64,000 nt of DNA from an uncultured Leifsonia sp. (GCF_945957465.1 NZ_CAMFLC010000007.1:1-64000); one strand, 5' to 3'. Positions 33,501-42,905 are shown, counted from the stretch's first letter. Notes: a model not told the origin generated them from the letters alone. Numbers and translations are program-made.

Positions 33501-33576
33501 TCGGCGGCGGCGTCGGCATCGGCGGCGGCATCGGCGGCGGCGGCACCGGTGGCAGCACGGGTGGCGCACGGCGGTG
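33501..33576. repeat. GGC/ATC-rich low-complexity tract between nrdB and the rhodanese gene
   Basis: Mostly GGCGGCG and GGCATCGGCGGC units in the 197-base gap. Open in several frames because of composition, with no start signal; nothing coding is supported. Confidence 0.7.
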
Positions 33577-33620
33577 ACCGTCGCGGCGGCCACGGCGCAA
33601 CGGTCTGCGAGAATCGGGGG

Positions 33621-34487
33621 ATGAATCCTCTGATCACCGCCGCCGCGCTGGACGCCGCTCTCGGGTCCGAGACCCTGTGGAGCCGCGCCGGCCGGCGGCG
33701 GTCGTCGTTGCGGGTGCTCGACGTGCGCTGGAAGCTCGGCGGCCCTCCCGGGCGGGACGAGTTCGCGAAGGGGCACATCCGGTCGGCCGTCTACGTCGAT
33801 CTCGACACCGAGCTCGCCGGCCACGGACTCCCGACCGACGGCCGCCACCCGCTGCCGCCGATCGCCGACCTTCAGGCCGCTGCGCGGAGCTGGGGACTCA
33901 GCGACGGTGACGCGGCGGTCGTCTACGACGACGTCTCCGGAACCTCCGCCGCCCGGGCCTGGTGGCTGCTGCGGCACGCGGGCTTCGACAACGTGCGCGT
34001 CCTCGACGGCGGCCTGGCCGCCTGGGTCGCCGCAGGGGGAGCGTTGGAGACCGGGGAGTCGGTGGTCGCGCCCGGAGACGTCCACCTCGAATACGGACAG
34101 CTGCCGGTGCTCGACGCCGATGCCGCCGCGGCGGTGGCCGCCCACGGAGTGCTGCTCGACGCGCGCGCCGGAGAGCGTTTCCGTGGCGAGGTCGAGCCGG
34201 TCGATCCGCGCGCCGGCCACATCCCCGGCGCCGTGAGCGCACCCACGGCCGACACCATCGGTGCCGACGGCCGCATGCTGCCGCCGGGGGAGCTCGCCGA
34301 ACGCTTCGCCGCGCTCGGGGTCGACGCGAACGCGAAGGTCGGCGTGTACTGCGGGTCGGGCGTCACCGCCGCTCACACCGCCCTGGCCATGGAGGCCGCC
34401 GGCCTGCCGATCCCGGCGCTCTACCCGGGCTCCTTCTCGGCATGGTCGAACGACGCGGCACGGCCGGTGGCCGTCGGCGCGGACTGA
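33621..34487 (+). CDS. sseA: Thiosulfate/3-mercaptopyruvate sulfurtransferase (two-domain rhodanese)
   Basis: 288 residues. Inactive N-terminal rhodanese domain (1-140: VLDVRW...GHIRSAVYVDLD), active C-terminal domain with GHIPGAVSAPT and the catalytic loop YCGSGVTA, Cys244. It transfers sulfur from thiosulfate or mercaptopyruvate to a thiophilic acceptor. The ATG lies six bases after GAGAAT (leaderless pattern). First gene of a sulfur-flavoured group with the cysteine synthase that follows. Confidence 0.92.
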   Translation: MNPLITAAALDAALGSETLWSRAGRRRSSLRVLDVRWKLGGPPGRDEFAKGHIRSAVYVDLDTELAGHGLPTDGRHPLPPIADLQAAARSWGLSDGDAAVVYDDVSGTSAARAWWLLRHAGFDNVRVLDGGLAAWVAAGGALETGESVVAPGDVHLEYGQLPVLDADAAAAVAAHGVLLDARAGERFRGEVEPVDPRAGHIPGAVSAPTADTIGADGRMLPPGELAERFAALGVDANAKVGVYCGSGVTAAHTALAMEAAGLPIPALYPGSFSAWSNDAARPVAVGAD

Positions 34488-34612
34488 ACGCGACGCACGA
34501 CTCACGGAACGGACGCACGGTCCGGCAGGGGCCCGGCGCGCGGTCTCTTCCCCGGGCTGTAACACGTGGAAACACCCGTGCACTGCCCAGCCGACCCGTC
34601 TATCGTTCCTGC

Positions 34613-35635
34613 ATGACCGCGCTCGACCTGATCCCCTCCTCCGCCCCCGGGAACCTCCCGCTGGGCGAGGTGTGCGACTCGGCGGCGGCGCTGATCGGCA
34701 ACACCCCGGTGGTCGAACTGCACTCCCTGCCGGCGGGGCTCGAGGCTCGCGTGCTGGTCAAGCTCGAGGGCCGCAACCCGGGTGGCTCGTCGAAGGATCG
34801 CATCGCGCTCACCATGATCCGCGCAGCCGAATCGACCGGCGCCCTCGCGCCCGGTGGCACGATCGTGGAGGCGACGAGCGGTAACACCGGCATCGGCCTG
34901 GCGCTCATCGGCCGGCTCACCGGGCACCCCGTCGTCATCGTGCACGCCTCCGACATCTCGGACGAGAAGCGCAAGGTGCTCGCCGCCTACGGTGCCCGGC
35001 TCGTGGAGGCCGACTGGGAGGCCGGGCCGCACGACCCGGCCAATCCGCGCGCCGTCGCGGACCGGATCGCCGCGGAGACGCCGGGCTCGTGGCGGCCGGC
35101 GCAGTTCGCGAACGCCGCGAACCCGGAGGCGCACTACCGCGGCACCGGCCCGGAGATCTGGCGTCAGACGGCCGGGCGGGTGACGCACTTCGTCGCGTCC
35201 ATCGGCACGGGAGGGACCGTGAGCGGCACGGGCCGCTACCTCAAGGAGGTCAGCGGCGGGGCGGTGGAGGTGCACGGCGCCAACCCGGCGGGGTCGACGT
35301 ACGGCGGCGACGCGGCGGGGCGCATCCTCGTCGATGGAGTCGGCACCGCGTGGCCCCGCGAGTTCTGGCCCGTCACCTTCGACCCGGAGGTGGTGGACGA
35401 GGTCCACACGGTCGAGGATGGAGTCGTGTACCGAACGCTGCGCAGGCTCGCCGCCGAGGAGGCCCTCCTGCTGGGGCCGTCGTCGGCGCTCGCTGTCGCC
35501 GCCGCCCTGCGGGTGGCCCGCGAGGCCCGACCCGGCTCGATCGTGGTGGCGATCGCTCCCGACGGCGGCACGAACTATCTGACCAAGGCGTACGACCCCG
35601 ATTGGCTGACCGCCGCCGGCGTCGGCGTCGACTGA
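34613..35635 (+). CDS. PLP-dependent cysteine synthase family protein
   Basis: 340 residues, fold type II PLP enzyme. PLP lysine in NPGGSSKDRIALTM, TSGNTGIGLALIG asparagine loop, and the phosphate loop SIGTGGTVSGTGRYLKE; all as in CysK/CysM and cystathionine beta-synthase. No C-terminal CBS domain. The sulfide or other sulfur donor cannot be told apart from sequence. ATG 34613 follows TATCGT by six bases. Lies between rhodanese and an FMN monooxygenase. Confidence 0.9.
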   Translation: MTALDLIPSSAPGNLPLGEVCDSAAALIGNTPVVELHSLPAGLEARVLVKLEGRNPGGSSKDRIALTMIRAAESTGALAPGGTIVEATSGNTGIGLALIGRLTGHPVVIVHASDISDEKRKVLAAYGARLVEADWEAGPHDPANPRAVADRIAAETPGSWRPAQFANAANPEAHYRGTGPEIWRQTAGRVTHFVASIGTGGTVSGTGRYLKEVSGGAVEVHGANPAGSTYGGDAAGRILVDGVGTAWPREFWPVTFDPEVVDEVHTVEDGVVYRTLRRLAAEEALLLGPSSALAVAAALRVAREARPGSIVVAIAPDGGTNYLTKAYDPDWLTAAGVGVD

Positions 35636-35708
35636 CGCGCCCACGGGTGCACCCCACACCGACGCACACCTTCAGCGACGCGGCCGCGTCCGGCGACAGA
35701 GAGAATCC

Positions 35709-37010
35709 ATGGCACTTCTTCACTTCGGCTGGTTCCTCGGCGCCGGTTTCGGCGTCCAGGGCTGGGGCGACCCGACGTACGGCATCGGCTACGACTGGAG
35801 GCAGCCGCCGGTCTATCAGGACGCCGCACGAGCCTTCGAAGGAGCCGGCTTCGACCTCTTCATCATCGAAGACGGGGTCGCCGTGCCCGACACCTACGGC
35901 GGCTCGGCCGAGGTGAACCTGGCCGCCGCGCGGTTCGTGCCGAAGCACGACCCGCTGCCGCTCGTACCGTATCTGCTCGGCGCGACCAGCCGGCTCGGCA
36001 TCGTTCCCACGCTGAGCGCGAGCTTCTACGAACCCTTCACCGCCGCGCGCCTGCTCAGCACCCTGCAGCACTTCGCGGGCGGTCGGCTCGGCTTCAACGT
36101 GGTGACCAGCGGCTCCGACCTGGCCGCCCAGAACTACGGGCTCGACAAGCAGGTCGAGCACGACCTGCGCTACGACCGGGCCGACGAGTGGGTGGAGGTC
36201 GTCCGCAAGCTCTGGCGCAGCTGGGAGCCCGACGCGATCGTCGAGGACGTCGCGGGCGGTGTCTACGCCGACTACCGCAAGGTGCACACGATCGACCACG
36301 AGGGCCGCTTCTTCCGGGTCCGCGGCCCGTTGAACACCGCTCCGGCGGCCGACGAGCCGGTGATGGTGCAGGCGGGGGCGTCCGGGCGCGGTCGCGACTT
36401 CGCCGGGAAGAACTCGGACGTCGTGCTCGCTCTGGCCTCCACACCCGAACGGATGCGCGAGTACCGGGACAGCATCCGCGCGGTCGCCGTCGAGAACGGC
36501 CGGTCCGCCGATGCGGTGAAGGTGCTGTTCGTGGTGCAGCCGATCCTGACGGCCAACGCCGCTGAGACGGCGAGCGTGCGCGCGGCCCGTGCCGAGCTCA
36601 CGCAGGCGGCAATCGACGAGCAGCTGCAGTCGATCAGCTACCTCACCGGCGTCGACTTCAAGGCCTTCGACCTGGATGCCCCGCTTCCGGAGATCACGAC
36701 CAACAGCAACCGCGGGACCCTCGACAATTTCGTCTCGTCCGCACCGGCGGGGTCCACGCTGCGCGAGATCCTGCAGACGCGCGCCAAGAAGGACGGGCTG
36801 GCGATCATCGGCACGGCCGACGAGGTGGCCGACCACCTGGGCGAACTGGGGGAGGCCGTCGGCGGCGACGGGTTCCTGTTCACCGGCCAGGTGCATCCCG
36901 CCAATGTGCATCGCACGCTCGACCCGCTGGTGCCGGCGTTGCGGAGGCGCGGGCTGCTGCGCGCGGAGCTCGGCGACGGCGGCCTGCGCCGCAACCTGGC
37001 CGACTTCTGA
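35709..37010 (+). CDS. FMN-dependent monooxygenase of the NtaA/SnaA/DszA family
   Basis: 433 residues. Bacterial luciferase-like barrel; early YDWRQPPVYQDAARAFEGAG, FIIEDGVAVPDTYGG, LASASFY-type region TLSASFYEPF, GRLGFNVVTSGSDLAAQNYG and the flavin phosphate segment MVQAGASGRGRDFA are all markers of the NtaA/DszA group, which use reduced FMN from a separate reductase to oxidise chelators, sulfones or similar. It ends four bases before the next gene, so the two are one operon. The upstream cysteine synthase gene suggests sulfur scavenging, but this is inference. Confidence 0.92.
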   Translation: MALLHFGWFLGAGFGVQGWGDPTYGIGYDWRQPPVYQDAARAFEGAGFDLFIIEDGVAVPDTYGGSAEVNLAAARFVPKHDPLPLVPYLLGATSRLGIVPTLSASFYEPFTAARLLSTLQHFAGGRLGFNVVTSGSDLAAQNYGLDKQVEHDLRYDRADEWVEVVRKLWRSWEPDAIVEDVAGGVYADYRKVHTIDHEGRFFRVRGPLNTAPAADEPVMVQAGASGRGRDFAGKNSDVVLALASTPERMREYRDSIRAVAVENGRSADAVKVLFVVQPILTANAAETASVRAARAELTQAAIDEQLQSISYLTGVDFKAFDLDAPLPEITTNSNRGTLDNFVSSAPAGSTLREILQTRAKKDGLAIIGTADEVADHLGELGEAVGGDGFLFTGQVHPANVHRTLDPLVPALRRRGLLRAELGDGGLRRNLADF

Positions 37011-37014
37011 CGCC

Positions 37015-38496
37015 ATGACCGGGTCGACAGGCGACATCCGATTCGGCGCACGGCCCGCTGCGGTCTCCGACATCGTCGCGATCGCAGAGGGCGCACCGGT
37101 GGTGCTGGACGCGGAGGCGCTCGAGCTGCTGGCGGCGTCCCGTGCCGTCGTCGAGAGGGCGATCGCAGCGGGCGAGCCGGTCTACGGGCTCAACCGCCGG
37201 CTGGGCGCCGGGCGCGACGATGCCGTGGAAGCGGCCGATTTCGCGGCGTTCCAGCGGCGCACGATCGCGAACCATCGCGGTGGGATCGGGGCGCCGCTGA
37301 CCGAGATCGAGGCGCGCGCGGTCGTGGCGACGCGCCTCGCCGGGTTCACCCGCGGAGGGGCGGGCGTGCGTCCGGAGCTCGCCGAGGCATACGCGGCGCT
37401 GCTCAACGCACGGGTGACGCCGTGGATCCCGTCACGCGGCTCGGTCGGCGCGGCCGACCTCACAGCGCTCGCGGAGGTCGCCGCCGTGGTCATCGGCACC
37501 GGCGTCGTGCTCCGCGACGGGGAGGAGGTGCCGGCGGCCCGAGCCCTCGCCGACGCCGGCCTGCGGCCGATCGAGTTGGCTGCGCATGAGGCGCTGGCCG
37601 CGCTGAGTGCGAACGCCCTGAGCGTGGGTGTGGGCTCGCTGACGGCGGTGACGGCGCGCCGGCTGGCGGAGGCACTCGATCTGGTGGTCGCGCTGTCGCT
37701 GGAGGCCGTCGGGGCGGCGGGCCCGGCCGGAAACCTCAGTCCGTACTCGGCCGCCGTGGCCGAAGCGCGCGGCGGATCGGGGCAGGCGCGGTCGGCGCAG
37801 GCGATCCGTTCGGCGCTCGACGGCAGCGGCCTCCACGCGCCCGGCCGCGAGGTGAGCGTGCAGGACCCGCTGGCCTTCCGCACTGCGCCCCAACTGCACG
37901 GCGCGCTGCGGGAGGCTGCCGCCCGGCTGCGCGCCGAGCTGGAGGTCGAACTCGCCGCCCGCTCGGAGAATCCGGTCGTCGACCTTCCGAGCGGCCGGCT
38001 CGTCTCGGGCGGCAACTTCGAGGCGCTGCCGCTGGCACTCGCTCTCGAGAACCTGCGCCTGGCGCTGGCGCACGTGGCCGAGGCCTCGGAACGGCGCACG
38101 GCCGCGCTGTCGCTCGCGCTCGCCCCGGCGCGCCGGGAGGGCCGCACCCGGCTCCCCGGCCTCCTCCTCTATGCGGCGGCGGACGCGGTCGCCGAGGTGC
38201 GGCAGTCGGCGGCGCCGGCGACGCTCGGCAGCTCGACGCTGTCGGGCGTCGAGGACCACGCGACCTTCGCGCCGCTCGCCCTGCGCCTCCTGCAGAGCTC
38301 GCTCGCGCGGACGACGGAGGTCGTGGCGGTCGAGGCGCTGCACGCGGCCGACCTGCTCGCTGTGCTCGACGTGCGCCCCACGGGTGCCGGAACCGGACGG
38401 CTGGCCGCGGCCCTGGCCGAGACGTTCGACGACCCGGTCGACGGCCGCTCCGCCGCCGCCCTCGTCCGCGAGACCGCCCGCCTCCTCACCGCCTGA
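37015..38496 (+). CDS. Histidine/aromatic ammonia-lyase homologue without the MIO triad
   Basis: 493 residues, HAL/PAL-fold throughout. The segment that should read GSVGASGDL, whose Ala-Ser-Gly cyclises to the MIO electrophile, is GSVGAADL here (Gly142-Leu149): the Ser is lost and one residue is missing, so MIO cannot form. The Tyr of VYGVNTGFG is kept (Tyr57) but the loop is YGLNRRLG; the second catalytic Tyr of QDxYSLR is Leu286 (QDPLAFR). Scaffold motifs SENPVVDLPSG, SGGNFEA and the late EDHATFAPLA remain. Codons were read directly in the DNA. ATG 37015 is four bases after the monooxygenase stop. It may be a pseudo-enzyme or catalyse a different, MIO-independent elimination or a binding role. 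Confidence 0.85.
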   Translation: MTGSTGDIRFGARPAAVSDIVAIAEGAPVVLDAEALELLAASRAVVERAIAAGEPVYGLNRRLGAGRDDAVEAADFAAFQRRTIANHRGGIGAPLTEIEARAVVATRLAGFTRGGAGVRPELAEAYAALLNARVTPWIPSRGSVGAADLTALAEVAAVVIGTGVVLRDGEEVPAARALADAGLRPIELAAHEALAALSANALSVGVGSLTAVTARRLAEALDLVVALSLEAVGAAGPAGNLSPYSAAVAEARGGSGQARSAQAIRSALDGSGLHAPGREVSVQDPLAFRTAPQLHGALREAAARLRAELEVELAARSENPVVDLPSGRLVSGGNFEALPLALALENLRLALAHVAEASERRTAALSLALAPARREGRTRLPGLLLYAAADAVAEVRQSAAPATLGSSTLSGVEDHATFAPLALRLLQSSLARTTEVVAVEALHAADLLAVLDVRPTGAGTGRLAAALAETFDDPVDGRSAAALVRETARLLTA

Positions 38497-38532
38497 CCCA
38501 CCACCCACCTCACCCGCGACTCCGTGCAGGCA

Positions 38533-38588
38533 GATTCGTCACGAATCACGACATTCGTGCCACGAGTCACGGCATTCGTCACGAATCT
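38533..38588. repeat. Three-unit palindromic repeat, family delta copy 2
   Basis: Units beginning ATTCGT at 38534, 38553 and 38574, each with a complementary ACGAAT/ACGAGT half (ATTCGTCACGAAT, ATTCGTGCCACGAGT, ATTCGTCACGAAT). Like copy 1 at 9422-9482 it lies between convergent genes. The outer units pair with each other with a single mismatch. Confidence 0.75.
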
Positions 38589-38610
38589 CGAGGGGGTGAC
38601 GAGTGCGGCG

Positions 38611-39120
38611 CTACAGGTCTTTGCGGAAGCCGAGATACGAGACGCGTTCCCAGTCGTCGTCGAGGTCGAAGAGGGGCGAGTAGCCGAGCGAGAGGTACAG
38701 CGCGACGGCCTCCGGCTGCCGCGCGCCGGTGGTGAGCACGATGGTGGCCGCTCCGCGACGGGCGGCCTCGGCCTCCAGCTCGGCCATCACACGCCGCGCA
38801 AGCCCCTGGCGACGGTAGCCGGAGTGGGTCCACACCCGTTTGACCTCGACCGTCGACTCGTCGTCCCGCATGAAGGCTCCGCCCGCGACAGGCGCGCCTT
38901 CCGCGTCCACGAGGAGCAGGAACGTGCCTCCCTCCGCCGCCGTGAACCGCTCGGCCGGATAGCGCGACAGTTCCGCCGACGACGGGATGCCGTCGTTGAG
39001 CCCGTAGCGCTCGTCGTACTCGCGCGAGAGTTCCTCGACCAGCGGCGCGGCCAGCGGATCGTCGGGGCGGGTGACGACCACGCGCGCCGATTCGGCGAGG
39101 CCGGATTGCGGTTGGATCAC
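38611..39120 (-). CDS. GNAT-family N-acetyltransferase
   Basis: 169 residues. Acetyl-CoA binding motif A: VEVKRVWTHSGYRRQGLARRVMAELE with the R-x-x-G-x-A loop, then ATIVLTTGARQPEAVALYLSLGY (motif B). Acceptor unknown. GTG 39120 lies six bases after TAGGGT on its strand (leaderless pattern). Monocistronic. Confidence 0.9.
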   Translation of the reverse strand: MIQPQSGLAESARVVVTRPDDPLAAPLVEELSREYDERYGLNDGIPSSAELSRYPAERFTAAEGGTFLLLVDAEGAPVAGGAFMRDDESTVEVKRVWTHSGYRRQGLARRVMAELEAEAARRGAATIVLTTGARQPEAVALYLSLGYSPLFDLDDDWERVSYLGFRKDL

Positions 39121-39214
39121 GACCCGACCCTAGCGCGGCGCGCGATGCCGCGCGCAATCGACGTCATCCCAGGTCGCAGACGACGGATTCCGCGCAAAGA
39201 AACACGAAATCTCT

Positions 39215-39244
39215 GCGAAACTTGCAGGAAAACTGGCGTTTCGC
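39215..39244. promoter_or_regulatory. Inverted repeat upstream of the amino-acid ABC operon
   Basis: GCGAAAC (39215-39221) and its complement GTTTCGC (39238-39244), with further AAATC / GATTT partial pairing outside. A -10-like TAGTAT follows at about 39251, so a regulator bound here could affect the ABC transporter promoter. The operon leader is about 80 bases, long for this window. Confidence 0.4.
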
Positions 39245-39339
39245 GCGCGATTTAGTATGCGTGTATTGCACCGGGCCTGGGGTATCCTCCCCTTACCCCT
39301 CCTGCACACCTTGCACCAGGAAGAAGGACAACTACCATC

Positions 39340-40242
39340 ATGCGCATCCGATCCGTGGCCCCCGTGGCCGCCCTCGCCGCCGTCGCAGCGCTCGCGCTCT
39401 CCGGTTGTGTCGACAACTCCACCCCCTCGTCGAGCGGCTCAGCGTCGAGCGCCGCGTTCGACGTGAAGAAGGACGACACCCTGGCGAACAGCGTGCCCTC
39501 CAAGATCAAGTCGGCCGGTCAGCTCACCGTCGGCATGGACGACACGTACCCGCCGAACGAATACAAGGACGACAACGGCAACCCCGTCGGCTGGGAGGTC
39601 GACTTCACCAACGCCATCGGCGCGAAGCTCGGCCTGAAGATCAACTACGCGATCGCCAAGTTCGACAACATCATCCCGAGCGTCACCGGCGGCAAGGACG
39701 ACTTCGGCATGTCGTCGTTCACCGACACCGTCGAGCGCGAGAAGCAGGTCGACTTCGTCAACTACTACAACGCGGGCATCCTCTGGGCCTCCGCCAAGGG
39801 CAAGACCGTCGACCCCGACAACGCCTGCGGCCTCAAAGTCGCCGTCCAGTCGACCACCTACGAGGACACCGACGAGGTCCCCGCAAAGTCGAAGGCCTGC
39901 ACCGACGCCGGCAAGCCGGCCATCCAGGCGCTGCGCTACGACAACCAGGACGACGCGACCAACGCGGTCATCCTCGGCAAGGCCGACGCCCTCAGCGCCG
40001 ACTCGCCCGTCACGCTGTACGCGATCTCGAAGTCCAGCGGCAAGCTCCAGGAGGCCGGCAAGACGTTCGACGTGGCGCCGTACGGCATCCCCGTCGCCAA
40101 GAACTCCGACCTGACGCCGGTGCTGCAGAAGACCGTCCAGGCGCTCATCGACGACGGCACCTACAAGAAGATCCTCGACAAGTGGGGCGTGGCCGACGGC
40201 AGCGTCACCACCGCGGACATCAACGCGGCCTCGAAGGGCTGA
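39340..40242 (+). CDS. Polar amino-acid ABC transporter, substrate-binding lipoprotein
   Basis: 300 residues. Lipoprotein signal (MRIRSVAPVAALAAVAALALSGC, given here as its charged start, hydrophobic core and lipobox LSGC with Cys at 24). The mature part is an SBP_bac_3 domain: GQLTVGMDDTYPPNEYKDD, EVDFTNAIGAKLGLK, DNIIPSVTGGKDDFGMSSFT, then a hinge and AVQSTTYED. It binds an amino acid outside the membrane and delivers it to the permease that follows four bases after its stop. AGGAAGAAGGA precedes the ATG. Confidence 0.95.
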   Translation: MRIRSVAPVAALAAVAALALSGCVDNSTPSSSGSASSAAFDVKKDDTLANSVPSKIKSAGQLTVGMDDTYPPNEYKDDNGNPVGWEVDFTNAIGAKLGLKINYAIAKFDNIIPSVTGGKDDFGMSSFTDTVEREKQVDFVNYYNAGILWASAKGKTVDPDNACGLKVAVQSTTYEDTDEVPAKSKACTDAGKPAIQALRYDNQDDATNAVILGKADALSADSPVTLYAISKSSGKLQEAGKTFDVAPYGIPVAKNSDLTPVLQKTVQALIDDGTYKKILDKWGVADGSVTTADINAASKG

Positions 40243-40246
40243 CCCG

Positions 40247-41233
40247 ATGTCGCAGGGCAACCCGGCCGGTCCGGCGACGGGATCCGTCCCGTCGCCGGCC
40301 GGCGCCCCACCCTCCGAGCCGATCAAAGCCGTCAAGCTGCGTCATCCGTGGCGCATCGTCTTCGCGGTCGTCCTCATCCTGCTGGTCGTCTGGTTCATCA
40401 TCGACGCCTCGCAGCGCTCCGCGTACGGCTGGCAGTACGTGGGCAAGTACGTCTTCGACAAGCGCATCAGCGCTGCTGCGCTCGTGACCCTCCAGCTGAC
40501 GATCTACTCGATGGTCATCGGCGTCGTCCTCGGTCTGATCCTGGCCGTGATGCGGCTGTCGCCGAACCCGGTCGTCAAGTCGGTGGCCTGGCTCTACCTC
40601 TGGATCTTCCGCGGCACCCCGGTCTACGTGCAGCTGGTGTTCTGGGGCCTGTTCTCCCTGATCTACCCGCACGTCTTCCTCGGCGTGCCGTGGACCGACT
40701 TCGGCGTGACGATCAACCTCGACTTCATGCAGAACGCGTTCATCATCGCGATCATCGGCCTGGCGCTCAACGAAGCCGCCTACATGGCCGAGATCGTGCG
40801 TGCCGGCCTGCTCTCGGTCGACGCGGGCCAGGAGGAAGCGGCGACGGCTCTCGGCATGTCGTGGTGGCAGACGATGACCCGCATCGTCATCCCGCAGGCG
40901 ATGCGCGTGATCATCCCGCCGACCGGCAACGAGGTCATCTCGATGCTGAAGACCACCTCGCTGGTCGCGGCGATCCCGCTGACCACCGACCTGTACGGTG
41001 TCGCCCGTGACATCTCCGCGGTCACGTACACGCCGATCCCGCTGCTGATCGTCGCCTCGCTGTGGTACCTGCTGTTCACGTCGATCCTGATGATCGGCCA
41101 GTACTTCCTCGAGAAGCGGTTCTCGCGCGGCGTCAACATGCGACGGCCCGAGAACAAGGAGCCGGCGCTCGCCACGGGCGCGCTGCCGGCGGCCGGCGCA
41201 CCCGACGGCAACGACCTGGGAGGCAAGGGATGA
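40247..41233 (+). CDS. Amino-acid ABC transporter permease
   Basis: 328 residues. HisM/GlnP-type permease with a long hydrophilic N-terminus (about 38 residues), a first TM ([15 protein letters not shown]), then the BPD_transp core: [30 protein letters not shown], and the EAA loop [23 protein letters not shown] before [15 protein letters not shown] single permease gene probably forms a homodimer. Its stop overlaps the ATPase start (ATGA). Confidence 0.95.
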   Translation: MSQGNPAGPATGSVPSPAGAPPSEPIKAVKLRHPWRIVFAVVLILLVVWFIIDASQRSAYGWQYVGKYVFDKRISAAALVTLQLTIYSMVIGVVLGLILAVMRLSPNPVVKSVAWLYLWIFRGTPVYVQLVFWGLFSLIYPHVFLGVPWTDFGVTINLDFMQNAFIIAIIGLALNEAAYMAEIVRAGLLSVDAGQEEAATALGMSWWQTMTRIVIPQAMRVIIPPTGNEVISMLKTTSLVAAIPLTTDLYGVARDISAVTYTPIPLLIVASLWYLLFTSILMIGQYFLEKRFSRGVNMRRPENKEPALATGALPAAGAPDGNDLGGKG

Positions 41234-42033
41234 CCGACGCGCCAGTACAGAACCCGGCCGCGAAGGCCGGCGTCACGCCGATGGTCCTCGCCGAGGGCGT
41301 CTCGAAGAGCTTCGGCTCCAACGAGGTGCTCAAGTCGATCTCGCTCTCGGTGCGGCCGGGCGAGGTGCTCTGCATCATCGGGCCGTCGGGCTCGGGCAAG
41401 TCCACCTTCCTGCGCTGCATCAACCACCTGGAGCGCGTCGACGCGGGTCGGCTCTCCGTCGACGGCCAAGTGGTCGGCTACCGTCAGCACGGCGACAAGC
41501 TGTATGAGCTGAAGCCCAAGGAGGCCTCCCGCCAGCGCCAGGACATCGGCATGGTGTTCCAGCGGTTCAACCTGTTCCCGCACATGACGGCTCTCGAGAA
41601 CATCATCGAGGCGCCGATCCGGGTGAAGGGCATCCCGAAGGCCCGCGCGGTCGAGCGCGCCAACGAGCTGCTCGCCCGGGTGGGGCTGGCCGACAAGGGC
41701 GACCACTACCCGTCGCAGCTCTCCGGAGGCCAGCAGCAGCGGGTCGCGATCGCACGGGCGCTCGCGATGGACCCCAAGCTGATGCTGTTCGACGAGCCGA
41801 CCTCCGCCCTCGACCCGGAGCTGGTCGGCGAGGTGCTCGACGTCATGAAGGGCCTGGCGGCCTCCGGCATGACGATGGTCGTCGTCACGCACGAGATGGG
41901 CTTCGCCCGTGAGGTCGCCGACGAGCTGGTCTTCATGGACGGCGGCGTGGTCGTCGAATCCGGCGACCCGCGCGAGGTGCTCGCGAACCCGCAGCACCGG
42001 CGGACGCAGGCGTTCCTGTCGAAGGTGCTGTAG
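41230..42033 (+). CDS. Amino-acid ABC transporter ATP-binding protein
   Basis: 267 residues. Walker [11 protein letters not shown]-loop in [12 protein letters not shown], signature [15 protein letters not shown], Walker [16 protein letters not shown]-loop VVTHEMGFA: an intact GlnQ/HisP-type ATPase. ATG 41230 overlaps the permease TGA, so the three-gene importer is made as one coupled operon. Specificity for a particular amino acid is not visible. Confidence 0.96.
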   Translation: MTDAPVQNPAAKAGVTPMVLAEGVSKSFGSNEVLKSISLSVRPGEVLCIIGPSGSGKSTFLRCINHLERVDAGRLSVDGQVVGYRQHGDKLYELKPKEASRQRQDIGMVFQRFNLFPHMTALENIIEAPIRVKGIPKARAVERANELLARVGLADKGDHYPSQLSGGQQQRVAIARALAMDPKLMLFDEPTSALDPELVGEVLDVMKGLAASGMTMVVVTHEMGFAREVADELVFMDGGVVVESGDPREVLANPQHRRTQAFLSKVL

Positions 42034-42099
42034 CGCCTGGCGCGCGGTTCGCCGCTGCGCCACGGAGTGGGCGTCGTGACCGTCTGACACAATCGTCGG

Positions 42100-42894
42100 A
42101 TGGACCACGACGCCCGCTCCTCCCGTCCCGTCGTCTTCATCACCGGCGCGAGCCGTCCGAACTCGATCGGCGCGGCCATCGCCCGCAACCAGGCCTCGCT
42201 CGGCTGGGATGTCGCCTTCGCCTTCTGGGACGACTACGACGCCGCGATGCCGTGGGGCGCCGAGGAACGCGCCCACGACGCTTTCGCCGACGAGCTGCGG
42301 GCGCTCGGCGTCCGCGCTCTCCCGGTCGCCGTCGATCTCGCGCACCCGGAGGCGCCCGCGCGGGCCGTCGACCGGGTCCGCGCCGGGCTGGGGCCGATCC
42401 AGGCACTGGTCGCCAGCCACGCGCACTCCGTCGACAGCGGGCTGCTCGACACGAGCGTGGAGGCCTTCGACGCGCACTTCGCGGTGAACACGCGGGGAAC
42501 GTGGTTGCTGATCAAAGCCTTCGCCGAGCAGTTCCGGCGACCGACCGACCCCGACGCCCCGGCGATGGGGCGCATCGTCGCCCTGACGAGCGATCACACC
42601 GCCCACAACCTCCCCTACGGTGCCAGCAAGGGCGCGCTCGACCGCATCGTCACGGCGGCGGCCGTCGAGCTCGCGCACCTCGGCATCACGGCGAACCTGG
42701 TCAACCCCGGTCCGATCGACACCGGCTGGATGACGCCCGACCTCGCCGAGGCGCTCGCCGCCGAGACCGCGCTCGGCCGCCTCGGCCGACCGCAGGACAC
42801 CGCCGACCTGGTCGCTTTCCTGCTGTCGGTGTCCGGCGGCTGGGTGAACGGCCAGCTGCTCCACTCCAACGGAGGCTTCCACCTCCCCGTCTAG
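42100..42894 (+). CDS. SDR-family oxidoreductase
   Basis: 264 residues. Cofactor loop TGASRPNSIGAAIA is of the longer G-x-S-x(4)-G spacing; after it come FAFWDDYD, ASHAHSVD in place of the usual NNAG, catalytic Ser in ALTSDHT, Tyr-Lys in LPYGASKGALD, NPGPIDTGWM, and a C-terminal VNGQLLHSNGGFHLP. This resembles the SDRs annotated 3-ketoacyl-ACP reductase-like that occur as singletons. ATG 42100 lies six bases after CACAAT. Substrate unknown. Confidence 0.9.
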   Translation: MDHDARSSRPVVFITGASRPNSIGAAIARNQASLGWDVAFAFWDDYDAAMPWGAEERAHDAFADELRALGVRALPVAVDLAHPEAPARAVDRVRAGLGPIQALVASHAHSVDSGLLDTSVEAFDAHFAVNTRGTWLLIKAFAEQFRRPTDPDAPAMGRIVALTSDHTAHNLPYGASKGALDRIVTAAAVELAHLGITANLVNPGPIDTGWMTPDLAEALAAETALGRLGRPQDTADLVAFLLSVSGGWVNGQLLHSNGGFHLPV

Positions 42895-42905
42895 CAACCA
42901 TCCCC

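Noticed and set aside
33501-33600. GGC-rich open frames between nrdB and the rhodanese gene
   Set aside because: Simple-repeat composition keeps several frames open; there is no start signal, and the rhodanese has its own well-placed ATG at 33621.
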